This document shows, piece by piece, positions 22,295 through 33,631 of a stretch of DNA of 52,611 bases. Each line of letters begins with the position of its first letter. The stretch's first letter is position 1. The notes beneath the pieces were generated by a model. It ran no database searches. It saw only the letters and a list, made by a program, of their open reading frames with translations, and was not told the DNA's origin. Made by a program: the position numbers and the translations under genes. This DNA is from Gnetum montanum (lineage: Eukaryota; Streptophyta; Gnetopsida; Gnetales; Gnetaceae), in contig MNCI01009586.1 in the NCBI GenBank assembly GCA_015680685.1, forward strand, positions 223,034 through 275,644. The letters are read 5' to 3'.

Positions 22295-22927
22295 AAGGTC
22301 AACTCAGTTTGACAACATCACGAGAGGGATTTATTTAGGCTTTAAAGCTAGTCAAGTTTGCTTTCTCATCTTGCTAGCTTAATTTTACGTGACAACATAA
22401 GCACATCAAGTGGCACCTATGTAATAAAACGATCAAAGATAATAAAACCAATAAAATAATGCTAATAATAATGCAAAATACTACTATGGTAATAATGCAT
22501 ATGTGAGACAAAATGTTAAAAAAAAAGACCATTGAAGTATCCAAGTAATGTCAACAAAGGCTATAAGGCAATACAAGGTAATGTAAGGTCAAACATGGTT
22601 AAACATGATCATACTTTTACTAGTTTAAGGCCTTGGTAGGCTATAGTGCTAGTCTTAGGCCTTACTAGGCCATGGTATGAGGCCTATTTAACTAGGTAAG
22701 ATCACTATGAGGCAAAAGAAAGATAAAACTAGGTAAAACAATGCTAAATGAAGTAATATCAAGGTAAAATTGAAGAAATATAACATAAGATATGGTAAAT
22801 AGACAAGGTCAAAATAGTATTAAATTAAGTATAATATTTTTAGTAATAATAAATTTAATTTTTTTATTTTATTTTTATATTATAATTATTATTATTATTG
22901 TGGCAACGACACTTCAAAATAGGAGGC
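22295..22927. other. AT-rich sequence with element C-like repeats, no gene
   Basis: Contains two or three CTAGTTTAAGGCC units (22620-22690) and AT-rich word patterns like 9730-9890 of element C. It may be a fragment of a related element. A short ATT microsatellite lies near 22880-22902. Confidence 0.4.
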
Positions 22928-23786
22928 TGATGAGCGGTGAGGTACCCCTACACTCAACCATGCGAATACGAGCATTCATGCGCGATCCGGTCGAACTCCG
23001 TGGACAAGCTAGTTGTGGTATCTAGATAGTTACATGTTGATCGTAGTTCGTTGGTATTTTCTTTGTCACGTATGGTTTAGTCTAGAGTGAGGTGTATGAT
23101 GTGATCCTAAACTAGTGCTACTCCTAGAGACAATGGAAAATAATCTTGATTAAACTAATAAGCAATAGGAAATGAAGTCTAAGCTAGCCTAAGTGTGATG
23201 AGCATCTGTTCCTTAATCATCCGTACACATCTTGGACCTCGTGCACAACTACTACTAGGATTACCAAGCGTAGATCCTAGGTACGCTATTGGGTTACCAA
23301 GTAGTCACACTTAAAAATGCTCGTGATTAAGTCGTACTCATTCTGCATTTAACAACAAGAATAGTAATTGATGATAAAGAAATATTAACTAAGAAAATAA
23401 TAAATAACAATAATAATTAACAATAACAATAAACAATTAAAACTAAGTGAATGTTGCAATGATGAAGTAATCTCGATCTTTATTTTTGGCATGTGCGCAT
23501 CCAAGTACGTCACACTCTAATAAAGGTGTCGTACAATTACAAGCATCACACTGCAAGCATGCACTTGGGAAAATAGTTGAACTCCTACGAAAACAAACTG
23601 CAAGGGCTTTGCTACAACTACTAGAAAGATGCCTAAGTGCGACAGGTGCATGCTTATTTATAGGCTAAAATAAACATTGCGTATACGGGGCTATGTATAT
23701 GGGGCCGAGTATACGCAACTGGCTTAGTATATGGGGCCTAGTATATGGGGCCTAATATACAGGGCCTGGTTAACCACAATTCATCA
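22928..23786 (-). mobile_element. Solo LTR of the Athila-like family
   Basis: 859 bases beginning TGATGAGCGGTGAGG and ending TTCATCA, the same termini as the LTRs of element B. The TATA box is at 23655-23662 on the minus strand. No primer site or gag lies on the left and no purine tract on the right. TAGGA follows the right end and also occurs three bases before the left end (22918-22924 region), a possible imperfect target duplication. It is best read as a solo LTR left by LTR-LTR recombination. Its U3 has ATATGGGGCC repeats (23690-23765) where other LTRs have ATATCGC. Confidence 0.7.
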
Positions 23787-24153
23787 TAGGAAAAGATCAC
23801 CCTATGGTGTAAGCATGTGTAAGACTCATATGGTGAGGGATCCAGCCATAGATATCCAAGAATGTTAAGCTATTTGACGGTATCTATGTCATACCTCTCA
23901 TTAATTTAACTTGTATTAGCATGTAATTCATCAAAGTAAATTTCATTACACTTCAAAATGCTCTCAAGTAAATGAACTTATAAGCAAATAATTTTACTTC
24001 ATAAGTTCATGTCTTTATACAAAGTTATAAGAGTAAACTTTGGAATCAACATAATAGTTTGCTATGACATAGGATATAGCCAAAATTCCAAAAAAAATTA
24101 ACAAACATATGTATCCAAGGTGCAAAGTAATCCCTGATTCCTTCTTACCAGAA
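23787..24153. other. Left flank of element B, no gene recognised
   Basis: AT-rich sequence. Together with 33632-33830 it forms the pre-insertion target. A minus-strand frame (24015-24158) has a hydrophobic, membrane-like stretch (CLLIFFGILAISYVIANYY), but I cannot assign it. Confidence 0.4.
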
Positions 24154-24158
24154 CTATC

Positions 24159-24958
24159 TAATAAACAGCGAGGTATCCCTATGCTCAACCATACAAATAC
24201 AAGCGTACACGCACAATCCAGTCGAATTCCAAGGACTAAGTGCCTATGTGCCTTGTGGAACAAGAATGGGTTGATCAATTGTTGTCTTCCCAAGCTTACT
24301 TGTATGTCACGATTGTATGGTTAAGTAAACTTGAGGCATATGATTTCTATACTTTTTATGTTTTTATGTCATGCTGCTAATAAGGGAGGAGAGAGATAAC
24401 TAAGTAACTAAATTGATTTAACTACTGATTAACTAAGCTTTAATTAATCCTAACACCAGTATCTATTCTCACTTGTCGTACACATCCTAAACCAGTGCAA
24501 CACTACTAGGATTACCAAGCGCTAATTGTTACTGGGTTACCAAGTGTTACACACATGCTCGAAGTGATCGTACTGAGTGTGCTTACTTAGGAGAGTTGTA
24601 GGGTGAGAGAGAGAAAAAAAATTAATTAACTAAGGAAAGCATTAAATAACTGGAAATAACATTAATTAATCTATTTTGAATGTTGCAAGGTTTATCACAA
24701 AGTTTGTCTTTATTTCCGTACATAAGGTGTGCTCAAGTACACAATGCTCGAATAAAGATCCATTCACTTTATGACTCCTACTGTGGGCACGCAGAAATAA
24801 TTCTAACTCTGAGAGGGAGAAAAGGCAAGAGTTTGGGTAAGAGACTAAAATTAACTATCCAAACCAAGTGTGCCCGCCTCTTATTTATAGCCAATGAGGC
24901 AGGGCGCGATATCGAGTATTCGACATTGCATGGTAGGCTCCAATGTCACGGTTCATCA
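24159..24958 (-). mobile_element. 3' LTR of element B
   Basis: 800 bases. The left end reads TAATAAACAGCG where the other LTR has TGATGAGCGGTG, so the terminal dinucleotide is mutated. The right end is TTCATCA. The TATA box is at 24882-24889 (minus). Confidence 0.85.
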
Positions 24959-24971
24959 TACCCCCACAACT
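24959..24971 (-). other. Polypurine tract of element B
   Basis: TACCCCCACAACT on the plus strand reads AGTTGTGGGGGTA on the minus strand and ends exactly at the LTR. Identical to element A. Confidence 0.7.
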
Positions 24972-26885
24972 AAATGAAAACTCGTCCTCAAGTTCCTTAC
25001 AAAATATTGGGAAGGTATGAGATTATTGACTAATTGATAGCTAATGGTGGAATGGGATGACAGACTCAATGTGCCCAATGAACGAATCAATAAGCATATT
25101 ACAACATTAGTGTTCATGACCGTTGTGGTGAACACTCGTACATAAATGACATCCAAGCCTTTATTTGGCAGCTTGACGAGAAAGAGAGAGAGAAAGCAGA
25201 TTAAGTGTGTTGCCAACAATGCCGAGATTATGCCTTCTATTATTTATCCATAGCCACGCCACCAAACTTGCTTCTTTCGTAAACACTCTAGTTCCAGTCC
25301 ATCCTAAGTGCTTCCTCCAAGCCTAGTCCATTGTTTGTATGATCGCCATCTACACACACAACACAGTCACAATTGAGCAAAGATAGATAAACCACAATGC
25401 AGTTGATACCTTGCCTCAATATGAAGCACATTGGCTGAGTTGTGGTTATGAAAGAAACTGGTTCGGAGATTTATCACTAGTGACTACCCAAGGTGTAGGG
25501 GTTAGGCAAATAGTAGAATGGAAAAAATTGAAAAATTTGTGCTAAGGCCCCCACGACTAAGAGTGAACCTCCAATAGCTATAAGATGGAAAAATATGAGG
25601 AATAAGAAAGATGGGAAAAATAACAACAGAAACACCAATAAGATGGATGTCAAAAATGGGGATGAAATGAGAAATGTTTGAGTGCAAAGAATGTTTAAGG
25701 GAAAGAACTTAACAATTTCACCAAAAAAGAATGCCAGTGAATCCTCCCCAAAGCAAGCTCATGCCCTTTATGCCCTGAAAAACCCACAAAACAAAGAGTC
25801 CATAGGCTCTAGGAATGTCATTTGGAAGCAAGAGTTAAAAACTTACCCACAAGAATTCACCAAATAAAAATAATGCATCAACTCAGAGATGGACTAGTGA
25901 TAAAATCGGCAATGAGGTGGAAAATGGGAAGAAAGATGGAGAGAAAAGAATGGAATGGAATCCCAAGAACAAGGTTGTGTGAGTCCCTTGTGTATTTCAT
26001 GGTTAATGTGACTGAGTAGAACTCATTCCAAATCTAGACTCAAACCAACCATATTCAGTGACCTTGCATCAGTACACTTGGCCAATCCATCCTCTTGAAG
26101 CAATAAGAATTCCTCCACAAAGAGTGACCACCATTCGAAGGAAAGTGAGATGGAGAAGTAGGAAGCGAGAAAAAGCCTTAGTTAGAGGGAACCTTTAGGC
26201 ATGGGTAACATATCTTTCCAGTGCCATAACTAGTGCTTGTAGCCCATATTGCTTTATTATGTCTAAGGGGTGTGCTTTGAATTCTCACTTTTTCTCCTCT
26301 TTTTTTTATATTTTATATATTTTTTTTTTGCATGAGAACCACACCATGCAAAGACTTATTTTTATTCACTCAGCTTCCTAATATTTGATTGATGGCAGAA
26401 TGGTGGAAAACCCAAGAAAAAGCATCCAAGCACCCAAGAGAATGGCTAGCACAAATGCATCAAATCCCCTTGAAGTCACACCCTTTTCATCATTTGAGTC
26501 TTTCCTTAGTTTGAAGAATACCAACCCACCAATTTATTAAGAAGTTGATTAGAAAAAAGGGATTCTATAGTTCCAGGCCAAGGGAGACCACAGAGTTGAA
26601 TGGATGAATGGATGACGTGGACTCATTGCTTATTTTATCAAAAGAACCATATACCTTAATATCAGCATCATAATTCAAAGGTAAAAACCAAACATTAGCA
26701 ATCAATATGATATAATTCAATCCACCATCATGAGCACTTATTGGATGATGAATAAAAGTAAATCAAGCAAACACAGAAATAGTAAAAATATGAACGATGG
26801 TGTAAAACAAAAATAAGAAAAGTTTGAAAAATGTGTAAAATAAAAACATGTAAAAAAAATGCGTAAAACAAAAATTCAAAAAGAA
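24972..26885 (-). other. Non-coding 3' region of element B
   Basis: Homologous to 19481-21460 of element A. Short open frames on both strands (for example 25502-25687 minus and 25822-26019 plus) show no family features. T-rich tract at 26290-26330 (plus-strand view). Confidence 0.55.
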
Positions 26886-28240
26886 CTAAGGGCCTAGAAT
26901 GGTTGGCATAGGAGATCTGAAATAGCAAGGTTGTTCACCAATAGAGGTAGCATGTGTACTAGCTATCCTAAGCTCATGGAAAGGTTTAGTTTGTTGCACG
27001 TTGACCAACAGCTTCTTGTCCAGGCTCTTAGGTTTGTATATTGTCATGAGCCCTGAAGGAAAAGTTGCATAAATGACATAAGGTCCTTCCTGTAGCATTT
27101 GAAATTTAGTATGTTGTGGCACATGTGTGGGATTCCAGTAGAGAACCTTATCTCTCAGTTGATATTTAACTTTTCTAATCCTTAGGTCATGACGTTGTTT
27201 ATTGAAGGCCTTGTGTAATTCGTTACATGATAAGGCGGCTAGTTGGTTCTCATCTAGTAGGTTAAGGATCATCAACCATTATTTTTGTGCTAGATCAAGG
27301 TCAAGGTTGAGGTCACATGCCGTGGATAGTGTACAGAGCTCATTTTGAATGGGAAGCATTGGTAATTTACCGTACACTAACTCATAGGGAGAGTAGCTTG
27401 TAGGGAGTTTCCATGTGGAGCGGTATGCCCAAAGAGTATCATTCAGTTTAGTGCTCCAGTCTCGCCTAAACTTGTTAATGGTTCTTGTCAATATCTTCGT
27501 AATCTCCCTGTTTGTGACTTCGGCTTGACCATTCGTTTGGGGTGGTATGGTGTTGCCAATTTGTGTTCAACCCCTAAGCATTGCATTAATTTTCGAAAAG
27601 TTGCACCTGTGAAGTGTGTACCATTCTCTAAAATAAGTGCACGAGGCATACCAAACCTATTTATGATTTGTTATTGAACAAATCATGTAGCTGTAGATGA
27701 TGTACAATCCTTAACAGCAACTACTTCTACCCATTTTGTAAGGTAATCAACAACAACAATAATATAAGCTTTTCCATTGGACATTGGTCTAATCAGCCCC
27801 ATGAAATCAATTCCCCAAATGTCAAAGGGTTCTAAAGGTTGGATCCATTGTTGTGGATCCTCCATTCTAGCAGTCATCCCCCCATCATGTTGACAGCGCT
27901 CACAAGATTGGACGAAACGATGGACTTCCCGAAATAATGTAGGCCAATAATATCCTGAAAGCAGGATCTTAATGGTTGTTCATCTCCCTACATAATGAGC
28001 CCCACAAGGACCCTCATGAGCATCTTTAAGAACTTGTAGTTGATCTACATTGGGAACACACCATTGAACCAAGCCATCAAGACATACTTTGTAAAGTTGC
28101 CCATTGATTTCCATAAAATACTTGGCTCGGTGAAGAAACTGTTGTTTCTTTTTGGTGTCAAACCCTTGTGGTGTTTGTTGTGTAAGGAGATAGGTGATAA
28201 TGCTACTATACCAATTTGTCTTTGTGGTTAATTGATCATC
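26886..28240 (-). pseudogene. Element B integrase, largely preserved
   Basis: Minus-strand order: zinc-binding HHCC region (about 28080-27880; DAHEGPCGAHY and SCERCQ); core start WGIDFMG in the open frame 27877-27683, with the first catalytic Asp intact; second catalytic block LILENGTHF at about 27640-27610, with Glu replacing Asp (codon at 27626-27628); and the Glu block with TNREI near 27510. The C-terminal domain has open frames 27491-27279 and 27275-26886, with LQEGPYVIYATFP as the GPY/F motif. Only a few stops or frame changes break it. Integrase joins the cDNA to the host chromosome in the nucleus. Confidence 0.8.
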
Positions 28241-29342
28241 ACTGCACCTGCAAAGAGGAGTTCATTTAGGAAATAATTAGAAATTGGATACTCATCCTGT
28301 TTGTTGTCCCATCACAACTGAGATAAATGATCAGCAACTACATTCTCGGTGCCTTTACGATCGATCATCATAAGATCGAACTCTTGTAAGATTACAAGCC
28401 ATCATATGATGCGAGGGCTTACCGTTGGCTTATTCATGAGAAACCAGATTGCACTATGATCTGTATGTATATATACTTTATATTCCAATACATAGTGTTT
28501 GAACTTTTCTAGTACAAACACTACAACCATTAATTCTTTCTTTATGGTAGCGTAGTTAAGTTGTGCACTAGTGATACTTCTACTTGCACAGTGGATGTAA
28601 TAATGACGCTTCTAGTCATCTAACTGTGTAAGTACAAATCCTAAGGTATAGTTGGATGCATTAGCCATGATATAGAATGGTTTGGACTAGTCAAGAGCTT
28701 GTAGAATGGGTGTTTCTACTAGCTTCTGTTTCAGAGTTTAGAAAGCTAGTTCATATTCCCTAGTCCATTCGAAAGGTATGTCCTTTTTGATTAATTCCAC
28801 CAATGGTTTGGCAACCTTTGAAAAGTTCTCAATAAATCTCCTATAGTAGCTAGTGTGTCTAAGGAATGATTGAATATCTTTGACAGTTTCTGGTTGATGG
28901 GTAATTCCTTGGATAACTTTAATTTTCTCGGGGTCTACCTTTATCCTTGTGTGTGAGATTTTGTGCCCTAGTACTACGCCTTCTTGGATCATCAAATGGC
29001 TTTTCTATCAATTGAGCCTCAAATTGGTTTCTACACATCTTTTTAACACTTGCTCTAACTGGTCAAAGGCTTGATCAAAGTTTGCTCCATAAGTGGAGAA
29101 GTTGTCCATAAAGACCTCCACACCATTTCCTATCTGTTGTTGGAATATGCTTAGAACTAATCGTTGAAACGTTGCAGAGGCATTACACAAGCCAAACAGC
29201 ATCTATTTGTATGCAAATGTTCCCCAAGGATTGGTGAACGTAGCCTTGGCTTGGTCTTCTGGGGCTATTTGTATTTGGTTGTATCCACTGTACCCATCCA
29301 GAAAAATATAGTAGCAATGCCCTGCGATGGTGTCTAAGACTT
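28241..29342 (-). pseudogene. Element B reverse transcriptase (C-terminal part) and RNase H
   Basis: RT pieces: YIFLDGYSGYNQIQIAPED, then WGTFAYK and FGLCNASATFQRL, the catalytic loop FMDNFS (29101-29112 codes FMDN) with Asn in place of the second Asp, and QVLKRCVETNLRLN. The connection region (28995-28738) has VVLGHKIS, SFLRHTSYYRRF and FSKVAKPL. RNase H (28737-28241) includes MANASNYTLG, where the first catalytic Asp is Asn (28660-28662), and YATIKKEL. The RT fingers domain is missing: at 29343 the frame jumps from the linker to the palm, dropping about 450 bases relative to element A. Confidence 0.8.
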
Positions 29343-29343
29343 N
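29343..29343. other. Single N at an RT deletion junction
   Basis: The base is unresolved and sits exactly where element B lacks about 450 bases present in element A (about 16596-17045). It may mark a collapsed or mis-joined assembly gap rather than a natural deletion. Confidence 0.6.
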
Positions 29344-30136
29344 GCTTAAATTTCTCAAGGATTTCCAACTTCCCCCAGTTGATATTTTCAAGGCTAAGAC
29401 TTGGAAATTGGCGGTGGACTTGCTCTAATGTGTCTATGCTATCAATGTAAGTGTAAGTCAAATCCTCAGTTGGTTCCATGCATATGATTGAACTGCTTTC
29501 TTGATCAGCTATCAACCACTGGGTGCCTTCTTGTCATGTGGCTTATGCATACATGCATCTTTGTATGTTGATCACTTGTGCACACTGATTGCATGCAGGC
29601 ATTGCTAAACTTTGCACAAACTATGACCTTTGCAAGCAATTACACCCCGTGTCACTGTATGCGATGCATGGAACTTTCTTCTTCTCGATCTTTCCAAATG
29701 TATTTTCTTTTAATATTTCTAGGGAAAGATCACAGATTCCTAGGCATGCGTCGATGGTACTTAGCCACGCCCTTCCCATTATGATTGGGAAGTCCCCCTT
29801 ACCATTGTTCACTTGAATCACTAGGAAGTCAGCTAAGTACGACCACCCACAAACAGTGGTAACAATGTCCTCCACATGTCCTAATGGGAAAGTGATGGAT
29901 TGGTCAACCAACTCTAAACGAATGTTACTCTTTTTGAGCGGAGGTAGGTTCCAGGCTTTGTACATTTCTTGAGAAATCAAGTTGACAACAGAACCTGAAT
30001 CCAAAAGAGCCTTGCATGGTTCATTTCTAGCGATTTGTAGATATATCAGAGGACTCCCAAGATCAGAGAATTTCCTGGGAAGATGGCCAACTTTTATCCA
30101 ATCGACGACAGCATGAGTTAACATGATTGTATGCAT
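29344..30136 (-). pseudogene. Element B aspartic protease and protease-RT linker
   Basis: The frame 30136-29621 is open for 171 codons. It contains SPLIYLQIARNEPCKALLDS with the active-site Asp-Ser-Gly, followed by VVNLI. It then has VEDIVTTVCGWSYLADFLVI and IIMGRAWLSTIDACLG, ending near CNCLQRS. The linker 29515-29344 continues to an acidic LENINWGKLEILEKF stretch. The protease is the only pol domain in the window with an apparently intact catalytic triad. It would mature Gag-Pol in the particle. Confidence 0.8.
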
Positions 30137-32790
30137 TGAGTGTGGTGGTTGGGTTGAAGGAGGCTCTAAAGCTTCAAGTCATAGTGAGGCAGTTAAAGAA
30201 TCAGCTGCTTGTGGTTGCGAGGGCTTAGTTGGACTGTTGGTTCTAAAGAAAGGTCTTTTCTTCATGCAGTTGTTAGAACCAACAGTAGGTTGAGAGTTAA
30301 TAGCCATTGTGGCATTATGTTGCTGCGGCTGGGTAGGAATTTCACCTTGCATAGTTGGAGTAGGTGGTAATGAAGTTAAGGGTGGAAGAGGTGCAGCCAT
30401 ATGAGAAAGATGGTATGTTTGTGGAACATCGCCCCTAGGAGAATGAGTCCTATAGTACTCATGGGCTTGGTAGTGAGGTTGAGAGTGAGGTGACTAGTAG
30501 TGTCATGTGGAGAGACTAGCTGCTGCATGTAATATCCATACGGGTCAGGTTGCTAGTAAGGATACTGTTGCCTTAGTGGTGGCATTCCCCATGATTGTGG
30601 ATATTGCCACTATTGATACTACTCGATTGGTTGTGGTGGAGTTTCACTTGGATAATATGTTAAGGGTTGCTGAAACTGCCTTGGGTTACCTTGAGGATAA
30701 GATAACCTTCGAGGTGTTTGTTTAATCGTGGGTTGAGTGCATACATCCCAGACTCCTACAGATGTGAGATTATAGGGCAACATCCCTTAGGATGTTCATA
30801 TTGGCATATCTCGCATCCACTATCATTTTTTGTATCCAAATCCACAACCTCTTCGATGATGGCAACTTTGCCCTTACCCTTGTTACATGCATGTTCAGTT
30901 TCTCTCTTCTTTCTTTTTTCCTAATCACTACCTTGCTCTCTAGACTCCTCTACTATTTTAAGAACAATTTGAAATCTATTGTTTAGGGAATCCCACATTT
31001 GGTCTACCTTTGCTGATATTTTCGATGCTAATTTTTGGATAGGCAAGGTTTTCTTATTCACCATCTCTTCGAGGGGTGACTCTTCTTCATCCTCACAAAA
31101 TCTTACTCCCCTCTTTCGGAGGGAAGCATCTCGGTTATATTCCTCTGCACTCTCTCTTTTCCTTAGCTCACCGTCTTCTTTAGCAACTTGCTCCAATAAT
31201 CTTTGAACTTGATGGGTCCTAAGCTCGGATAGTCTTCCTTGGGCATAAGTCCCAAGGGTTCTTCTTGTTTCATGCCTAAGCCCATCTATGAGATGGCGTA
31301 GTTGATCCCTTTGCGAATAACCATGGCCAGGACAACGATCTAACAGTGCATAGTATCAACCCATGGCAGCATCCAAGGGTTCATGTCCTCCTTGTTTCCA
31401 GCCTTGGATTTGCTTTCGCAGGTTGGACACTCGGGAGTATGTTTGGTACTTATCATTGAACAATTCTAACATGGTACTCCACCTACGAATGGATTCTAGT
31501 TCTAAGGACTGGTACCAGCTTTCCGCTTCTTTAACTAGTGTTTGTGGGAACAACTTAAGTTTTTGCCATTTGTTCTCTATGTTTTGCAAGGCACACGCAT
31601 CATGGAATTCTTGTAAGTGATTCTGAGGATCAGTGTTGTATCCCTCTTCAAATCATGGGATGTTGTTCATATCTAATCGCTTGATCCTACTATCTTTTTG
31701 GTGCCTTTTTGGAATTCTAACAACCTCAGTTATGTCTAACATACTTTGAGTAGCGAGTAGGGGTTCATCGTGATCATCTTGTTTGTGGTGTCTATGATGC
31801 CTATGTTGTTCCCTACTCTCCTTTCTTCTATGTTGTGATTCTCTAGAGTGCCCTCATCCCCTTTCTTGCATATTTTGTTTATGACTTCCACTTTTCCTAC
31901 CTTTATCCCCATGGTCTTTTTCTTTATGATTGTGTTCGGATACTGAANCATATTTTGTTTATGACTTCCACTTTTCCTACCTTTATCCCCATGGTCTTTT
32001 TCTTTATGANNNNNNNNGCGATTACAATCAGAATGTCCACCTTTATCATGTGTTCATGTCCCTTTTTCNTGATTACAATCAGAATGTCCACCTTTATCAT
32101 GTGTTCATGTCCCTTTTTCAGATCCTTTGTGCTTGTGGGTATCAAAACCTGGGTTATGAATAGTGGAATGAAGGTTCTAATACACAACCCCTTGGCCAAA
32201 GTCAAGGGGAGGAACATCATTGTGTGGGTGATTGCTTAAGGTAGGTTCACCACCCTCATTTTTGCTTAAGACATGTGAGACATCTTGGGATCACTTACCC
32301 TTCAAAAACTTATGATGTCTCTCCTGTTCTGAGTCCCTTTGATGTTGTGCCTTCGTGGGACGGTATTTTATAGAGTCATGGTCTTGCACAATGTATTCTG
32401 CACGTAAGTGCTACATGCCAATTCGTGTGAAAGCATGAAGAAGCATGCTTGGGACTGAATGATCGGGAGGTAACATTATGTTACCTTCTAAGTCTCGCCA
32501 ACGTAGTTGTTTATCTTGATGGAGGATAAAGGTGAAGTTTGATATATACTCATCAAGATGAATATATACCACTTGAAACTATTGAGGGATTAGCAGATCA
32601 ATGTCATGTGTATTATGCCACCAATTGTTTCCTGTTTCAAACCTAGGTGGTGAAGTGCTTTTGTACGAAGAAAGAGACATACTTGTCTATTTAGTGTGCA
32701 ATGTATTGTTTTCGTTTTCTCAACCAACCCTAAGGGTTCGTTCCAACAATGTGAATGATTTCCTAAGTTCTAATTAGCGCACAAACAACT
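30137..32790 (-). pseudogene. Element B gag
   Basis: Minus-strand order: N-terminal part (about 32640-32250); His/Asp/Ser-rich linker overlapping the assembly artefact; capsid block 31589-31356 (IENKWQKLKLFPQTLVKEAE, then SWYQSLELESIRRWSTMLEL, NDKYQTYSRVSNLRKQIQGW); a coiled-coil-like charged region 31196-30921 (LEQVAKEDGELRKRES and KIVEESREQGSD); the knuckle CEICQYEHPKGCCP near 30790-30745; and a Pro/Gln-rich tail (30400-30179). Only scattered stops break it. The N-terminus is uncertain because of the N runs. Confidence 0.75.
31869..32119. repeat. Exact duplications around N runs (assembly artefact)
   Basis: A 61-base stretch at 31869-31929 is repeated without change at 31949-32009, the copies separated by 19 bases ending in N (31948). 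A 49-base stretch at 32020-32068 is repeated at 32071-32119 across an N (32069) and one T. Eight Ns fill 32010-32017. Exact local repeats abutting Ns are typical of unmerged contig ends, not biology. Confidence 0.85.
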
Positions 32791-32794
32791 AAGT

Positions 32795-32812
32795 CCCCAA
32801 CAACAGTGCCAA
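32795..32812 (-). other. Primer-binding site of element B
   Basis: On the minus strand TTGGCACTGTTGTTGGGG directly follows the LTR. It is a C-to-T-altered form of the site in element F and resembles the TGGCGCCGTTGCCGGGG site known for Athila-type elements. Confidence 0.7.
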
Positions 32813-33626
32813 TGATGAGCGGTGAGGTATCCCTACACTCAACCATACGAATACGAGCATACACACACGATTCTGTTGAATTCTAAGAACTAAGTGCCTA
32901 TGCACTTGTGGAATAAGAATGGGTTGATCAATCATTATCTTCCCAAGCTTACTTGTATGTCACGATTGTATGGTTAAGTAAACTTAAGGCATATGATTTT
33001 TATACTTTTTATGTTTTTATGTCATGCTGCTAATAAGGGAGGAGAGAGATAACTAAGTAACTAAATTGATTTAACTACTGATTAACTAAGCTTTAATTAA
33101 TCCTAACACCAGTATTCGTTCTCACTTGCCGTACACATCCTAAACCAATGCAACACTACTAGGATTACCAAGCGCTAATCGTTACTGGGTTACCAAGTGT
33201 TACACGCATGCTCAAAGTGATCGTACTGAGTGTGCTTACTTAGGAGAGTTGTAGGGGGAGAGAGAGAAAAAAACATTAATTAACTAAGGAAAGCATTAAA
33301 TAACTAGAAATAACATTAATTAATCTATTCTGAATGCTACAAGGTTTATCACAAAGTTCGTCTTTATTGCCGTACAGAAGGTGTGCTCAAGTACACGATA
33401 CTCGAATAAAGATCCGTTCACTTTATGACTGCTACTACGGGCATGCAAAAATAATTCTAACTTTGAGAGGGAGAAAAGGTAAGACTTTGTGTAAGAGACT
33501 AAAATTAACTATCCAAACCAAGTACTCCCACCTCTTATTTATAGGTAATGAGGTAAAGCACAATATCAGGTATCCGACGTCGCATGGTAGGCTCTGATAT
33601 CGTGGCCTCGATATCGCAGTTCATCA
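32813..33626 (-). mobile_element. 5' LTR of element B
   Basis: 814 bases from TGATGAGCGGTGAGG to TCATCA in plus-strand view. TATA box at 33536-33543 (minus), with GATATCGC-like repeats upstream of it (33560-33620). Long stretches match 24159-24958 with few differences; I have not counted them. Confidence 0.85.
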
Positions 33627-33631
33627 CTATC

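Larger units (their letters stand above)
24159..33626 (-). mobile_element. Element B: near-complete Athila-like Ty3/gypsy retrotransposon
   Basis: The two LTRs (24159-24958 and 32813-33626) are closely similar. The insertion is flanked by a perfect CTATC duplication (24154-24158 and 33627-33631). In minus-strand order it has LTR, primer site, gag (about 32790-30140), protease (30136-29581), RT, RNase H, integrase (to 26886), a 1.9-kb non-coding region, purine tract and LTR. It is the least damaged copy: protease and large pieces of pol remain open. It still lacks part of RT at the N base 29343 and has lesions in RT, RNase H and integrase, so it is probably non-autonomous as assembled. Confidence 0.9.

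Noticed and set aside
31924-32239. Overlapping open frames through the N-containing stretch
   Set aside because: They are created by the duplicated contig ends around the Ns and by element B gag antisense.
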